The notes: generated by a model from the sequence alone, not told the origin. Shown: positions 1 to 8,458, counted from the first letter of the stretch. The stretch: 20,581 nt of DNA from CAYWNA01 sp964459305 (GCA_964459305.1 CAYWNA010000244.1:1-20581), one strand, 5' to 3'. A program made the numbers and translations.

Positions 1-269
1 TCGCGCCAAATCAGGGTGCCGTCAGGCCGCGTGTATTTGCGAACGAACTCGACGGCCGCCGGACACAGTTGATCCAACAAATGACGTTGCCAGAGTGCCC
101 ATTCGGGCGGCGTGGTGGGGACGTTGATTTCGATCGTCTTCAGACCGTCGATTTGCACTGGGTCCGGGACGTCCGCGGCGGCAGCCGCTGCCGTTCCGGC
201 CGCCATCGTGGCCAACGAAACGACGGCCAACAGCACACGGCAACGCATCGCGTGACAGGTCGCGGACAT
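1..269 (-). CDS. Exported hypothetical protein, N-terminal part only
   Basis: This open frame runs off the left edge of the window, so only about 89 N-terminal residues are visible. The ATG at 269-267 is preceded by GGAGA at a 6-base spacing, which decides the start; a second in-frame ATG at 248-246 is possible. The first 30 or so residues form a signal peptide: a short basic part (MRCR) followed by LLAVVSLATMAAG and a run of alanines. The mature part reads DVPDPVQIDG..., then PPEWALWQRHLLDQ and YTRPDGTLIWR. The WALWQRHLLD and PDGTLIWR segments remind me of large exported planctomycete proteins of unknown function; that is from memory and not tested. It lies downstream of the Gfo/Idh gene on the same strand, about 200 bases away. 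I assign no function. Confidence 0.7.
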   Translation of the reverse strand, partial: MSATCHAMRCRVLLAVVSLATMAAGTAAAAAADVPDPVQIDGLKTIEINVPTTPPEWALWQRHLLDQLCPAAVEFVRKYTRPDGTLIWR

Positions 270-313
270 GGCGATTCTCCGGGATTTCGGGCGAAGCAAC
301 TTCCTCGTTTAAC

Positions 314-379
314 CGCGACCCGCCAGGGAAGCGCGACCGAGCAACTGTGAGCATCTACGCGTTCCCCTGGCGGGTCGCG
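314..379. repeat. Palindromic intergenic repeat (15-bp arms)
   Basis: The arm at 314-328 (CGCGACCCGCCAGGG) is the exact reverse complement of 365-379, with a 36-base spacer. There is no T-run on either side, so it is not a classic intrinsic terminator, although the transcript could fold there. It lies between the Gfo/Idh stop and the next gene on the same strand. It may be a dispersed repeat; that is an inference, since only one copy is in this window. Confidence 0.7.
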
Positions 380-468
380 TTTGACCCGAAGCCGGAGGCG
401 ACTGGGGACGCACTCAACGACGGCTTGCCGTTAAACGGGGATATCTTAGGCCGTGTTGCGTGTGAGGC

Positions 469-1758
469 TCACAACGTCCACCCGGATCTGTATTCCCGTT
501 GCAGGTAGTTGTTGGCTTCCGGGCAGTTGGTGAATTCCATATTGGCCGCATCCCACTGGAGCTTCTGTCCGGCGCGGTATGCCACGTTGCCCAATAGGAC
601 CGTCTCGGTGACGGCGCCCGAGTAGTCGAAGTTGCACGTGGTCGGGCTGCCGGTCTTGCAGGCCGTGATCCACTCCTGGTGATGGCCGGCCGAGCGTGGA
701 ATGCTGGGCTCGGGCGCCTGGTAATCGGCAAACCTGTCCTCCGGCCAGAGCATCAGTTTGGGATAGCTGGCCAATAGCATCCCTTCGGAGCCCACGAATA
801 CTCCCCAGGCCCAACGGGGAAACTTGTTCTGCTCAAAGATCGGCGGCGCTTTTCTATGGGACCATGTCAGTGTAACCGGCGGCCGGTCGCCCTTCGCGGG
901 AAACTGGTAGCGAGCGTGCTCCCATGCCGGTGTGCTTTCGGGATGTGGCGGAGGGCCCTCGGTTTCGATCGTTGTCGGGTGGCGCAGATCTAAGGCCCAG
1001 AACGCCAAGTCCAGGTAATGACAGCCCATGTTGCCGAAAGCTCCGCCACCAAAGTCCCACCAGTAATGCCAGTCGTGTGGCACATAGCAGGGATGGTAGG
1101 GCCGGTACGGAGCCGGGCCGAGCCAGGTTTCCCAATCGAGCCCGGGCGGGACCGGCGGAGTATCCTTGGGCCGGTCGCCCGCGCTGCCGCCACCGCGGAG
1201 AAAGCAGTGGCACTCGCGCACCTCGCCTATGGCCCCGGCGCGGATCAACTCGACGATGCGGCGGTAATTCTCCGTGGCGTGGATCTGAGTACCCATCTGC
1301 GTTGCCACCTTTTGCTCGGCCGCCACCTGGGCCGCGACTCGGGCTTCGTACAGCGAGTGCGAGAGTGGCTTCTCGCAGTAGGCGTGCTTGCCCATGCGCA
1401 TCGCCGTTACACTTGCCGGAGCATGGACGTGGTTTGGCGTACTGACCACGACCGCGTCGATCTGTTTGTCCATCTCGTCCAGCAACTTGCGATAGTCGCT
1501 GTATTTCTTGGCCTTCGGATACCGCTTGAACGACCCGCCGGCCCGGCGCTCGTCCACATCGCACAGCGCCACGATGTTCTCGCTGGCCACCTCCTTCAAA
1601 TTCGAGCCGCCTCGCCCGCCGGCGCCGATCATGGCGATGTTCAGCTTTTCGTTGGCGTGGTAGCACGATGCCGATTGGCTGTTGCCAAGAATCAACAGAC
1701 CCGCCCCGCTGGACGCAGCGGCACCGAGGAAACTACGACGGCTGATTCGAGACTTCAT
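469..1758 (-). CDS. Gfo/Idh/MocA family oxidoreductase, Tat-exported
   Basis: This is a 429-aa NAD(P)-dependent oxidoreductase of the Gfo/Idh/MocA family, whose members usually act on sugars, inositols or their derivatives; the substrate cannot be read from the sequence. The N-terminus is a twin-arginine signal (SRRSFLG, R7-R8) with a hydrophobic stretch to about residue 30. The Rossmann motif is IGAGGRG at 44-50, followed by the acidic strand end ALCDVDE near 64-70. The family's EKP motif is at 129-131 (YCEKPLSHS). The C-terminal domain has GNMGCHYLDLAFWAL, typical of exported planctomycete members. Length is normal. The ATG start has GGGAG just upstream. A possible promoter lies at 1842-1870. 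It is divergent from the aldo/keto reductase gene and may share its control region. Confidence 0.93.
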   Translation of the reverse strand: MKSRISRRSFLGAAASSGAGLLILGNSQSASCYHANEKLNIAMIGAGGRGGSNLKEVASENIVALCDVDERRAGGSFKRYPKAKKYSDYRKLLDEMDKQIDAVVVSTPNHVHAPASVTAMRMGKHAYCEKPLSHSLYEARVAAQVAAEQKVATQMGTQIHATENYRRIVELIRAGAIGEVRECHCFLRGGGSAGDRPKDTPPVPPGLDWETWLGPAPYRPYHPCYVPHDWHYWWDFGGGAFGNMGCHYLDLAFWALDLRHPTTIETEGPPPHPESTPAWEHARYQFPAKGDRPPVTLTWSHRKAPPIFEQNKFPRWAWGVFVGSEGMLLASYPKLMLWPEDRFADYQAPEPSIPRSAGHHQEWITACKTGSPTTCNFDYSGAVTETVLLGNVAYRAGQKLQWDAANMEFTNCPEANNYLQREYRSGWTL

Positions 1759-1841
1759 GGCTCCCTATCCCTTCTGTTGACGGACACTTCCCATTTCCCG
1801 TGACCGTGGTTCCGCTCCACGTCGTCCACGCAGCACCGACA

Positions 1842-1870
1842 GTATCATGCCGCCCCTTCCGCTTCAACAA
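1842..1870 (-). promoter_or_regulatory. Possible sigma-70-type promoter for the Gfo/Idh gene
   Basis: On the minus strand TTGTTG (1870-1865) is separated by exactly 17 bases from TGATAC (1847-1842), about 85 bases upstream of the ATG at 1758. The -35 box is a moderate match and the -10 box a fair one. This is a pattern match only. Confidence 0.33.
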
Positions 1871-1907
1871 CCCGCGCCGGTTTTCTGCGGCCGTCCGCCG
1901 ATTTTTC

Positions 1908-1938
1908 TTGACACCGCAAGGGGACTGCGGCAGGATAT
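1908..1938 (+). promoter_or_regulatory. Possible promoter for the AKR/diheme operon
   Basis: A perfect TTGACA lies at 1908-1913. The best -10 candidate, GGATAT at 1933-1938, sits at a wide 19-base spacing; TATGCT at 1936-1941 is farther still. The -35 box is strong but its partner is weak. If used, the transcript would carry the 24-bp inverted repeat at 1970-2046 in its leader. Confidence 0.3.
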
Positions 1939-1969
1939 GCTCAAGAGGTCATTACGAAGTTGGGAAAGC

Positions 1970-2046
1970 GTAGCCGAATTCGCCAGAATTTGGTCCGTGT
2001 AGCAGTGTGATTTCAGTTGGCTCCAAATTCTGGCGAATTCGGCTAC
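1970..2046. repeat. Palindromic repeat, 24-bp perfect arms
   Basis: The arms at 1970-1993 and 2023-2046 are perfect reverse complements over 24 bases, with a 29-base spacer. The arm starts GTAGCCGAATTCGCCAG. A diverged relative starting GTAGCCGAATTCGC is found at 11881-11952, so this is a repeat family within the window. It occupies the leader of the aldo/keto reductase gene, ending 71 bases before the start codon. It carries no coding sequence. The rest of the 1759-2117 gap holds only the two promoter candidates. Confidence 0.85.
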
Positions 2047-2117
2047 AGCTCAATCTCAAGAGGCGGTCGCGAGGGCGACCCGATGCTGAGGGGCGCGATG
2101 GGAAAAGGAGACAAACC

Positions 2118-3365
2118 ATGTCCGCACGTGACGAATCACCCGTAACCAGAAGACGTTTCCTGGAAAAGGGCTCGGCCTTGGCCGTTGGCGCGGCTCTCAC
2201 CACCACACCGCAAGTGACCCTGGCGGGCGCGGTAAAGAGCGACATGAAGTACCGCCGGTTCGGGCGCACCGAGTTGAAGATCTCGGAAATCGGCCTGGGC
2301 TGCGCCACCGGGTTGAAATCGCGAACTTTCGGCCCGGAGATGTTCAACCGGTATCGGGAAGAGCTTCCGGCCATTGTTCACAAGCTGCTGGAACTGGGCG
2401 GGAATTTCGTGGCCACGTCCTTCGCTTATCATGATACAGAACAGATCCTCGGCAACGCACTCAAGGGCCGGCGCAAGGACGCCATCATCTTCACGTCGCC
2501 CGACCCTCCCAAGAACACGCCGGAAGCCGTGATCCAACGGTGCGAGACCAGTCTCAAGCACTTCCACACCGACTACATCGATTGTTATTTTTCCCACGGG
2601 CGCTGGAGCGAAGCGTTCTACGAGGGAGCCTTGAAACTTAAGAAGCAGGGCAAAATCCGCTTCATCGGCCTGAGTTGCCATAAGCCTGCGACGCATCGGG
2701 AACTGGTCGAAGCGGACAAATTGGATTTTGTCTTCCAACCGTACAACTACATGGCCCTGGCAAAATGGACGGAGCGTTTTGACCGTGACAGCGTCGAAGA
2801 TCTGTTCGAGTTGTGCAAGAAGAAAGACGTTGGCGTAATCTGCATGAAGCCCATGACCGGCCACTTCGTGCCCAACTGGGCCAAAGATGCCTCAAACCCA
2901 AAAGTCGCCAAGGTTTTGTCCGAACTGGACGACTTCGGTGCCAAGCACCTCTACCAGGCGCTGCTGATGTGGGTGTTGAAGAATCAGAATGTCAATTGCG
3001 CCGCCGTGGGGATGAGCACGGTTCAGGATGTGGAGGAAGACTGCGCGGCAGTCAACGGGCAGCTCACAGCATTACACGACCGTCTGCTGGAACACTACGC
3101 AGCAGCCGCCACCGACGACTACTGCCGCATGTGCGAGACATGCCATCCGTCCTGTTCGCAGGGCATTGCCATCGCCGACATTCTTCGGTACCGGATGTAC
3201 TACAAGAACTACGGCCACCAAGAAGACGCCCGAGACTACTACGCCGCCGTGCCGGACGAACGGCGAGTGACCGCCTGCAACGAATGCGGCCAATGCGAAA
3301 AGACGTGTCCCAACCGGTTGGCGATTGTCGAAAAGCTGAAAGAAGCCCACAGTCTGCTTTCCTAG
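2118..3365 (+). CDS. Aldo/keto reductase-like protein with two 4Fe-4S motifs, Tat signal
   Basis: The start is the ATG at 2118, because AAGGAG lies 7-8 bases upstream; a longer frame back to 2007 would begin inside a repeat. The 415-aa product has a Tat-like N-terminus (TRRRFLEKGSA, residues 10-20), an aldo/keto reductase barrel from about residue 40 to 330, and two C-terminal cysteine motifs: C336-x2-C339-x2-C342-x3-C346 and C387-x2-C390-x2-C393-x3-C397, suited to two 4Fe-4S clusters. Of the usual AKR Asp-Tyr-Lys-His tetrad, Y104 and H160 are present, but Asp is replaced by A99 and Lys by S127 by my hand alignment. It may therefore pass electrons or bind a ligand and not act as a classical NADPH reductase. 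The next gene starts 13 bases after its stop, so they are probably co-transcribed. Substrate unknown. Confidence 0.9.
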   Translation: MSARDESPVTRRRFLEKGSALAVGAALTTTPQVTLAGAVKSDMKYRRFGRTELKISEIGLGCATGLKSRTFGPEMFNRYREELPAIVHKLLELGGNFVATSFAYHDTEQILGNALKGRRKDAIIFTSPDPPKNTPEAVIQRCETSLKHFHTDYIDCYFSHGRWSEAFYEGALKLKKQGKIRFIGLSCHKPATHRELVEADKLDFVFQPYNYMALAKWTERFDRDSVEDLFELCKKKDVGVICMKPMTGHFVPNWAKDASNPKVAKVLSELDDFGAKHLYQALLMWVLKNQNVNCAAVGMSTVQDVEEDCAAVNGQLTALHDRLLEHYAAAATDDYCRMCETCHPSCSQGIAIADILRYRMYYKNYGHQEDARDYYAAVPDERRVTACNECGQCEKTCPNRLAIVEKLKEAHSLLS

Positions 3366-3378
3366 GATGGGGTAGGTC

Positions 3379-6300
3379 ATGGATAACGATCCCGCGGATC
3401 GATGTTGGCTGCACGTTTGGCGAGTGGTATTGTCGGCCGCATTGCTTTGTGCCGGCGGATGGAACCTATTCGGCTGCCGTTTGGCTCACGGGGAGGAGAC
3501 CACAAAGCCGGCCGGAGCGTTTGTCGTTCCTGCTTATGCCTATGATCGTGGTGTCAACATTGTGGCCTGCACTTCCGACACGTCCCGCTACGTCGATGCA
3601 GAACCGATGGTGGGCAATCTGAAGTACCCAACACAGGTCGAGTACGACATCGACTTTCCGGTCACCGCCACGTACACGTTGCATATCCGCTATGCGGCGC
3701 ACACCGCTCGCCCGGTTCAGGTCCTACTAGATGGCAGAGACCTCGGCCTGGCTTGTCGCGAGCCTACGGGTGGCTGGAACACCAGCCGAGCCGCGTGGGA
3801 AGAGATTTGCGACGTGAGCGTCACACGAGGCAGGCATACGGTGAAGTTGTCCTGTGACGGATACTTCCCGCACGTGGTCGCCTTGCGTTTCGAATCCCCG
3901 GTCGCATTTTCCAAGGACTGGAAGCTACATCGCCCCGACGCGCGCCGTTTGCCCGAACCTCCGCCTGATCCAACCGATGTGAAAATCGATGCGCTGCGGT
4001 TGGCCATCCTTGACCTTATGGATACGTACGGCTCGGAATTCCCCAACGGGCCGGATTACCTCCGACGGCTTGACGATTTGGCAGCGAAGAAGAAGGGGCT
4101 GTCCGACGACGCGACGGCGGAAGCGGAGGCCGTAAAGGAGGCGTTGGTTGCTTTGCGGCGAGAATCGCTATTGGCCAATCCGTTGTTGGACTTCGATCCG
4201 TTGCTGCTTGTCAAACGGGGCGCCGGTTCGCCTCAATTGGGTCTACCGCGAAACTGGGAGAGTAATTCCAGCTTGGCCAAGACGGGGTACGATGACCAAA
4301 TCGCGGTGCTTTCGCCGATCGATCCCGGCGGCCAAATCACGCCCCTGTTCCAGCCTGCGAACGGCGAGTTCGTCGGCGACGTGGATCTGCATTATGACGC
4401 CAATCGGATGCTGTTTTCCATGCCGGGCGACAACGGCCGCTGGCAGGTGTTTGAAATCCACGCCGACGGCTCGGGCCTACGACAGTTGACCGGCGAACAG
4501 CCCGACGTGGACAGCTACGACGCCTGTTATCTCCCCGATGGCAGGATTGTCTTCACGTCAACGGCCTGCTACATCGGTGTGCCGTGCGTCACCGGCGCTT
4601 CTCATGTGGCGACGTTGTATGTGATGGATGCCGACGGGGGCAACATTCGGCAACTTTGCTTCGACCAAGAGCACAACTGGTGCCCAACGGTGCTGAACAA
4701 CGGGCGCGTACTCTACAGCCGCTGGGAATACACCGATACACCCCACAGTAACACGCGTCTCTTGTTCCATATGAACCCGGACGGCACACAGCAGATGGAG
4801 TACTATGGCAGCAACTCCTACTGGCCGAACTCGATCTTCTATGCGCGGCCGATTCCGGAACACCCGACTCAAGTAGTAGGCGTCGTCGGCGGACACCATG
4901 ATCATCCGCGGATGGGCGAACTGGTCATATTCGATCCCGCGCTGGGCCGCTTTGAGGCCGATGGTGCCGTGCAGCGGATCCCAGGATACGGCCAAAAGGT
5001 CGAGCCGATCATTGCAGACGGGCTGACGCGGGACAGTTGGCCGAAGTTCCTTCATCCTTACCCGCTGAGCGAAAAGTACTTCCTCGTTTCGTCCAAACCC
5101 ACACCGACATCGCTTTGGGGAGTCTATCTGGTTGACGTGTTCGACAACATGCTACTAATCGCCGAGTCGCCAGGGTACGCGCTGCTGGAACCCGTGCCGT
5201 TCCGCACAACGCCCACTCCACCAGTGATCCCCGACAACGTTGACCTCACGCGGCGCGACGCCGAGGTCTACATTCCCGATATCTACCTCGGTGATGGTCT
5301 CAAGGGAATTCCCCGCGGCACAGTCAAATCGTTGCGACTGTTCACCTATCATTTCGCCTATCACAATCTGAGCGGTTCGATGGGCGTGGTCGGCATGGAC
5401 GGCCCCTGGGACATCAAACGTGTGATCGGCACGGTGCCCGTCTTCGAGGACGGCTCGGCGCGGTTCTGCGTCCCGGCCAATACGCCAATCGCCCTCCAGC
5501 CCCTGGATGCCGAAGGCAAAGCCCTGCAACTGATGCGCAGTTGGATGACGGCCATGCCCGGCGAGTTCCTCACTTGTGCCGGCTGCCATGAAAGCCAAAA
5601 CACCGCTCCGCCGGCCAAGCAGACTTTGGCCTTGGCAAAACCACCCGCGGAGATCAAGCCTTGGTACGGTCCGATGCGAGGTTTCGCCTATGCCCGCGAG
5701 GTTCAGCCAGTGATCGATAGACATTGCGTCGGCTGCCACAATGGCGAGAAAAAAGGGTCAGGTCCCTTTTATGCTAAGCACCCTTTGGGCCTTTCAGGTA
5801 AAAGGGACCTGCCCCCTTTTTCTGAAGTCGCCGACCTGCGAGGCACGGAGCGGATCCCCGATTACCATATCCACGGCAAGGCTGCGATGGGTGGCCGTTT
5901 CTCGGTCGGATACGCCGAACTGCATCGCTTCGTCCGGCGACCGGGACTGGAGAGCGATTATCACTTGCTTACGCCCATGGAATTTCACGCCGATAACACG
6001 CAACTCGTGCAGATCCTCGCCAAAGGCCATCACGGCGTGAACCTGGACGCCGAGGCATGGGACCGTCTGATTACTTGGATCGATATGAATTGTCCCTACC
6101 ACGGCACCTGGGGCGAGGACGTGGGCGATCCCGGCCGACAACGACAACGCCGCCGCGAACTGCTGAAGCTGTATGGTAACGTCGACGACGATCCCGAGGC
6201 GATTCTCAAGGCCGCCCCCAACGCCATCTACTCAGGAAACCCTGATCCAATCCTGCCCGATCCGACCGCGGATGTGACGACAGCGTCTATCCATTGTGCG

Positions 6301-7197
6301 AACTGGCCATTCGATGCGGCTGAGGCGAAGCGACGCCAAGCTGCGGCGGGTGCCCGCTGGCAACGGACCGTCGAGTTGGGCGACGGACTGACCATGAACC
6401 TGGTCCTCATTCCCGCGGGCGAGTTCGTCATTGGCAGTGCTCTTGGTTCAGGCGATGAACGACCGACCGCGAAAGTGCAGATCGAAAGACCATTTTGGAT
6501 GGGTGAGTGCGAGGTGACCAACCGGCAGTACGTGCAATTCGACCCGCAGCACGACAGCCATTTCGAATCGATGCTCAGCGCCTGCCACGGCGTCCACGGG
6601 CATCCTGTAAACAAGCCGGAGCAACCGGTGGTGCGAGTATCATGGGTCCAGGCGACGGACTTCTGCCGCTGGCTGTCGGAGAAAACGGGGGACCGGTTCT
6701 CGCTTCCGACCGAGGCGCAGTGGGAATACGCCTGCCGCGCCGGTACGGCAACGCCCATGTACTACGGCGACCTAGATACTGATTTTTCGAGGTTTGCCAA
6801 CATGGCCGACGCCAAGATTAGCCATTTGGCACGCGATTGGTACATCCTGGATAAGCCGATCGAAAACCCGACCAAATACGACGACTGGATCCCCAAGGAC
6901 GCCCGGTTTGACGACGGGGCCGTGCTTTCGATCGCTCCCGGCAAGTACCAATCGAACCCATGGGGCCTATACGACATGCACGGCAATGTGGCCGAATGGA
7001 CCGCTACGAACTGCGGATCGTATCCCCACAACCCCGTTGGTGGTCAGGAGACCACGACAGCCATTAAGCGAAAGGTCGTGCGTGGCGGCTCGTGGCGAGA
7101 CCGACCCAAACGGTGCGCATCGAATTTCCGCCTCAGCTACCCGCCGTACCAAAGTGTCTACAATGTCGGCTTTCGCGTGATGTGCGAGATTCCGTAA
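3379..7197 (+). CDS. HzsA-like exported diheme protein with C-terminal SUMF1 (FGE-like) domain
   Basis: The 1272-aa product begins with a probable signal peptide (hydrophobic about residues 12-35). A beta-rich, carbohydrate-binding-like module follows (about 45-180). From about 280 to 640 it has propeller-like repeats (HADGSGLRQLTGEQPDVDSY, MDADGGNIRQL) of the hydrazine-synthase-alpha/TolB type. Two c-type heme sites follow, CAGCH at 733-737 and CVGCH at 783-787. The C-terminus (about 1000-1270) is a SUMF1/formylglycine-generating-enzyme-like domain, with NLVLIPAGEF, SLPTEAQWEYACRAG, GLYDMHGNVAEW and VVRGGSWRD. Such fusions are known in planctomycetes that are not anammox bacteria, so this is no evidence for hydrazine synthesis. 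A palindromic repeat (5747-5823) encodes about residues 790-815, right after the second heme site. The start is the ATG at 3379, with GGGGTAGG upstream. The AKR-FeS protein encoded just before it is a possible electron partner (inference). Confidence 0.88.
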   Translation: MDNDPADRCWLHVWRVVLSAALLCAGGWNLFGCRLAHGEETTKPAGAFVVPAYAYDRGVNIVACTSDTSRYVDAEPMVGNLKYPTQVEYDIDFPVTATYTLHIRYAAHTARPVQVLLDGRDLGLACREPTGGWNTSRAAWEEICDVSVTRGRHTVKLSCDGYFPHVVALRFESPVAFSKDWKLHRPDARRLPEPPPDPTDVKIDALRLAILDLMDTYGSEFPNGPDYLRRLDDLAAKKKGLSDDATAEAEAVKEALVALRRESLLANPLLDFDPLLLVKRGAGSPQLGLPRNWESNSSLAKTGYDDQIAVLSPIDPGGQITPLFQPANGEFVGDVDLHYDANRMLFSMPGDNGRWQVFEIHADGSGLRQLTGEQPDVDSYDACYLPDGRIVFTSTACYIGVPCVTGASHVATLYVMDADGGNIRQLCFDQEHNWCPTVLNNGRVLYSRWEYTDTPHSNTRLLFHMNPDGTQQMEYYGSNSYWPNSIFYARPIPEHPTQVVGVVGGHHDHPRMGELVIFDPALGRFEADGAVQRIPGYGQKVEPIIADGLTRDSWPKFLHPYPLSEKYFLVSSKPTPTSLWGVYLVDVFDNMLLIAESPGYALLEPVPFRTTPTPPVIPDNVDLTRRDAEVYIPDIYLGDGLKGIPRGTVKSLRLFTYHFAYHNLSGSMGVVGMDGPWDIKRVIGTVPVFEDGSARFCVPANTPIALQPLDAEGKALQLMRSWMTAMPGEFLTCAGCHESQNTAPPAKQTLALAKPPAEIKPWYGPMRGFAYAREVQPVIDRHCVGCHNGEKKGSGPFYAKHPLGLSGKRDLPPFSEVADLRGTERIPDYHIHGKAAMGGRFSVGYAELHRFVRRPGLESDYHLLTPMEFHADNTQLVQILAKGHHGVNLDAEAWDRLITWIDMNCPYHGTWGEDVGDPGRQRQRRRELLKLYGNVDDDPEAILKAAPNAIYSGNPDPILPDPTADVTTASIHCANWPFDAAEAKRRQAAAGARWQRTVELGDGLTMNLVLIPAGEFVIGSALGSGDERPTAKVQIERPFWMGECEVTNRQYVQFDPQHDSHFESMLSACHGVHGHPVNKPEQPVVRVSWVQATDFCRWLSEKTGDRFSLPTEAQWEYACRAGTATPMYYGDLDTDFSRFANMADAKISHLARDWYILDKPIENPTKYDDWIPKDARFDDGAVLSIAPGKYQSNPWGLYDMHGNVAEWTATNCGSYPHNPVGGQETTTAIKRKVVRGGSWRDRPKRCASNFRLSYPPYQSVYNVGFRVMCEIP
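5747..5823. repeat. Palindromic repeat inserted within a coding region
   Basis: The 25-base arms at 5747-5771 and 5799-5823 are reverse complements with two mismatches; the shared core is AGGTCCCTTTTA. The spacer is 27 bases. The element lies wholly inside the diheme-SUMF1 gene without breaking its frame, and encodes a Lys/Gly/Pro-rich stretch (GEKKGSGPFYAKHPLG and on to KRDLPPF). Another frame across it also stays open (RKKGQVPF, KGTCPLF). I recall such GGTCCCTTTT palindromes as common intergenic repeats in planctomycete genomes, which is from memory. Confidence 0.85.
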
Positions 7198-7238
7198 GGT
7201 CCCGCGCATGCCGCGGTCTGACGAATGATGGGAATTGC

Positions 7239-7266
7239 TTGCAATATGGGCTCTCCAGGATATATT
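7239..7266 (+). promoter_or_regulatory. Possible promoter for the DUF1559 gene
   Basis: TTGCAA (7239-7244) and TATATT (7261-7266) are 16 bases apart, about 115 bases upstream of the ATG at 7381. This fits an independent promoter after the end of the preceding operon. It is a pattern match only. Confidence 0.38.
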
Positions 7267-7380
7267 GAATTAGCACTCCAGGTGGGACGACCTACTGCAG
7301 ATTGTGGTCTTTGCCATGGCCGATGCGGTGGGTCCTCCGTTTCATTTCCATGTTCGCTTTCGGCTTGAAGGGGAGTTGCG

Positions 7381-8382
7381 ATGCGGCGTCAACGTCAAAC
7401 TGGTTTCACACTTGTGGAACTCCTTGTTGTGATTGCCATCATTGGTATTCTCGTTGCGCTTCTCTTGCCTGCGATTCAGGCGGCTCGTGAGGCGGCGAAT
7501 CGTGCGCAGTGTTCCAACAACCTGAAGCAACTGGGGTTGGGACTGCACAACTACCACGATACCTACAACGTCTTTCCTCCGGCGGGAGTCAGCTATGGCT
7601 GGTGCCATGAAGGGAGGCCCGGCTATGCCAAAGTCCTCAACGTAAGCGGTTGGGTGATGGTACTGCCATTTCTGGAGCAACAGTCGCTTTACGAGCAATA
7701 CGACTCGTCGCAGGCCGCCTCCCGGCAGGATCAAAGCTATTGCTGCGGATTGTCCGGAAACACCCATGGAACGTTGATGGGGGACCCTGTGGCCAGCGGC
7801 AATGCCGAAGTCGTCTCCACTCCGGTAGAGGTTTTTCGGTGCCCTAGCGATGCGGGCAATCCGCGCCACAGCACCACCTCCGCCGCCTACGGCGTTGCGG
7901 CCGGAAGTAGCTACGCTGGGATCAAGACGAACTACGATTTCAGTGCGAACAAGACGTTGTATTGTGACTATTGGAAGGGACTGTCTCGCCAGTCGCAGGC
8001 GATGTTCGGTGAGAACAGCAACACCAGGTTCGGCAGTGTGACCGACGGAACGTCGAACACCGTAGCCGTCGTCGAGACCTTGTACGACGTGTGCAACGGT
8101 GAGTGTCCGGCGTGGGGCTACCGGGCTTGGGTGATGCCCGGCATCGATATTTCACGCCCGATCAATCTGTTCTGGCGTCCTGGCAGCCCTGCCGGCCACA
8201 CCTGCCTGCAATTCAGAAGCGGCAGGCTCGGTGACTGGGCCGATCCCGGTAGTGCGCATCCCGGCGGCTGTCAAGTCATGTATGCCGACGGTTCGGTGAC
8301 CTTTGTGTCCGAGGACTCGGACAGGGTCGTGCGAAGGGCCATTTTAACCATGGCTGGCGGAGAATCGGTTGAACTGCCGTAG
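7381..8382 (+). CDS. DUF1559 domain protein with type IV prepilin-like N-terminus
   Basis: This 333-aa protein starts with a class III (prepilin) signal: basic MRRQRQTG, cleavage expected after G8, then F9, the key glutamate E13 (FTLVELL) and a hydrophobic helix. The following NRAQCSNNLKQLGLGLHNYHD segment and the C-terminal pattern HPGGCQVMYADGSV are the signature of DUF1559, a family greatly expanded in planctomycetes. It is presumably cleaved by a prepilin peptidase and assembled in, or secreted through, a type II secretion/pseudopilus-like apparatus; its precise role is unknown. The ATG has AAGGGGAG upstream. The small lipoprotein gene follows 76 bases later, a common planctomycete pair. 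Confidence 0.95.
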   Translation: MRRQRQTGFTLVELLVVIAIIGILVALLLPAIQAAREAANRAQCSNNLKQLGLGLHNYHDTYNVFPPAGVSYGWCHEGRPGYAKVLNVSGWVMVLPFLEQQSLYEQYDSSQAASRQDQSYCCGLSGNTHGTLMGDPVASGNAEVVSTPVEVFRCPSDAGNPRHSTTSAAYGVAAGSSYAGIKTNYDFSANKTLYCDYWKGLSRQSQAMFGENSNTRFGSVTDGTSNTVAVVETLYDVCNGECPAWGYRAWVMPGIDISRPINLFWRPGSPAGHTCLQFRSGRLGDWADPGSAHPGGCQVMYADGSVTFVSEDSDRVVRRAILTMAGGESVELP

Positions 8383-8458
8383 GGAATTACCGCAGTCGAC
8401 GCGTGCGCGAGAAGGCCGCCTGCGAGTTCTTGTTGATCCGATCGAGAGGTATCTGGCT

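Noticed and set aside
2007..2117. An upstream start for the AKR-like protein
   Set aside because: It lies inside the palindromic repeat, gives a non-signal N-terminus and ignores the AAGGAG before the ATG at 2118.
5741..6040. A 99-codon frame containing KGQVPF and KGTCPLF
   Set aside because: It only reads through the palindromic repeat and the diheme gene in another frame.
3379..7197. Evidence for hydrazine synthesis (anammox)
   Set aside because: Only an alpha-like architecture is present; no beta/gamma subunit or hydrazine dehydrogenase gene is seen, and similar proteins are known in other planctomycetes.
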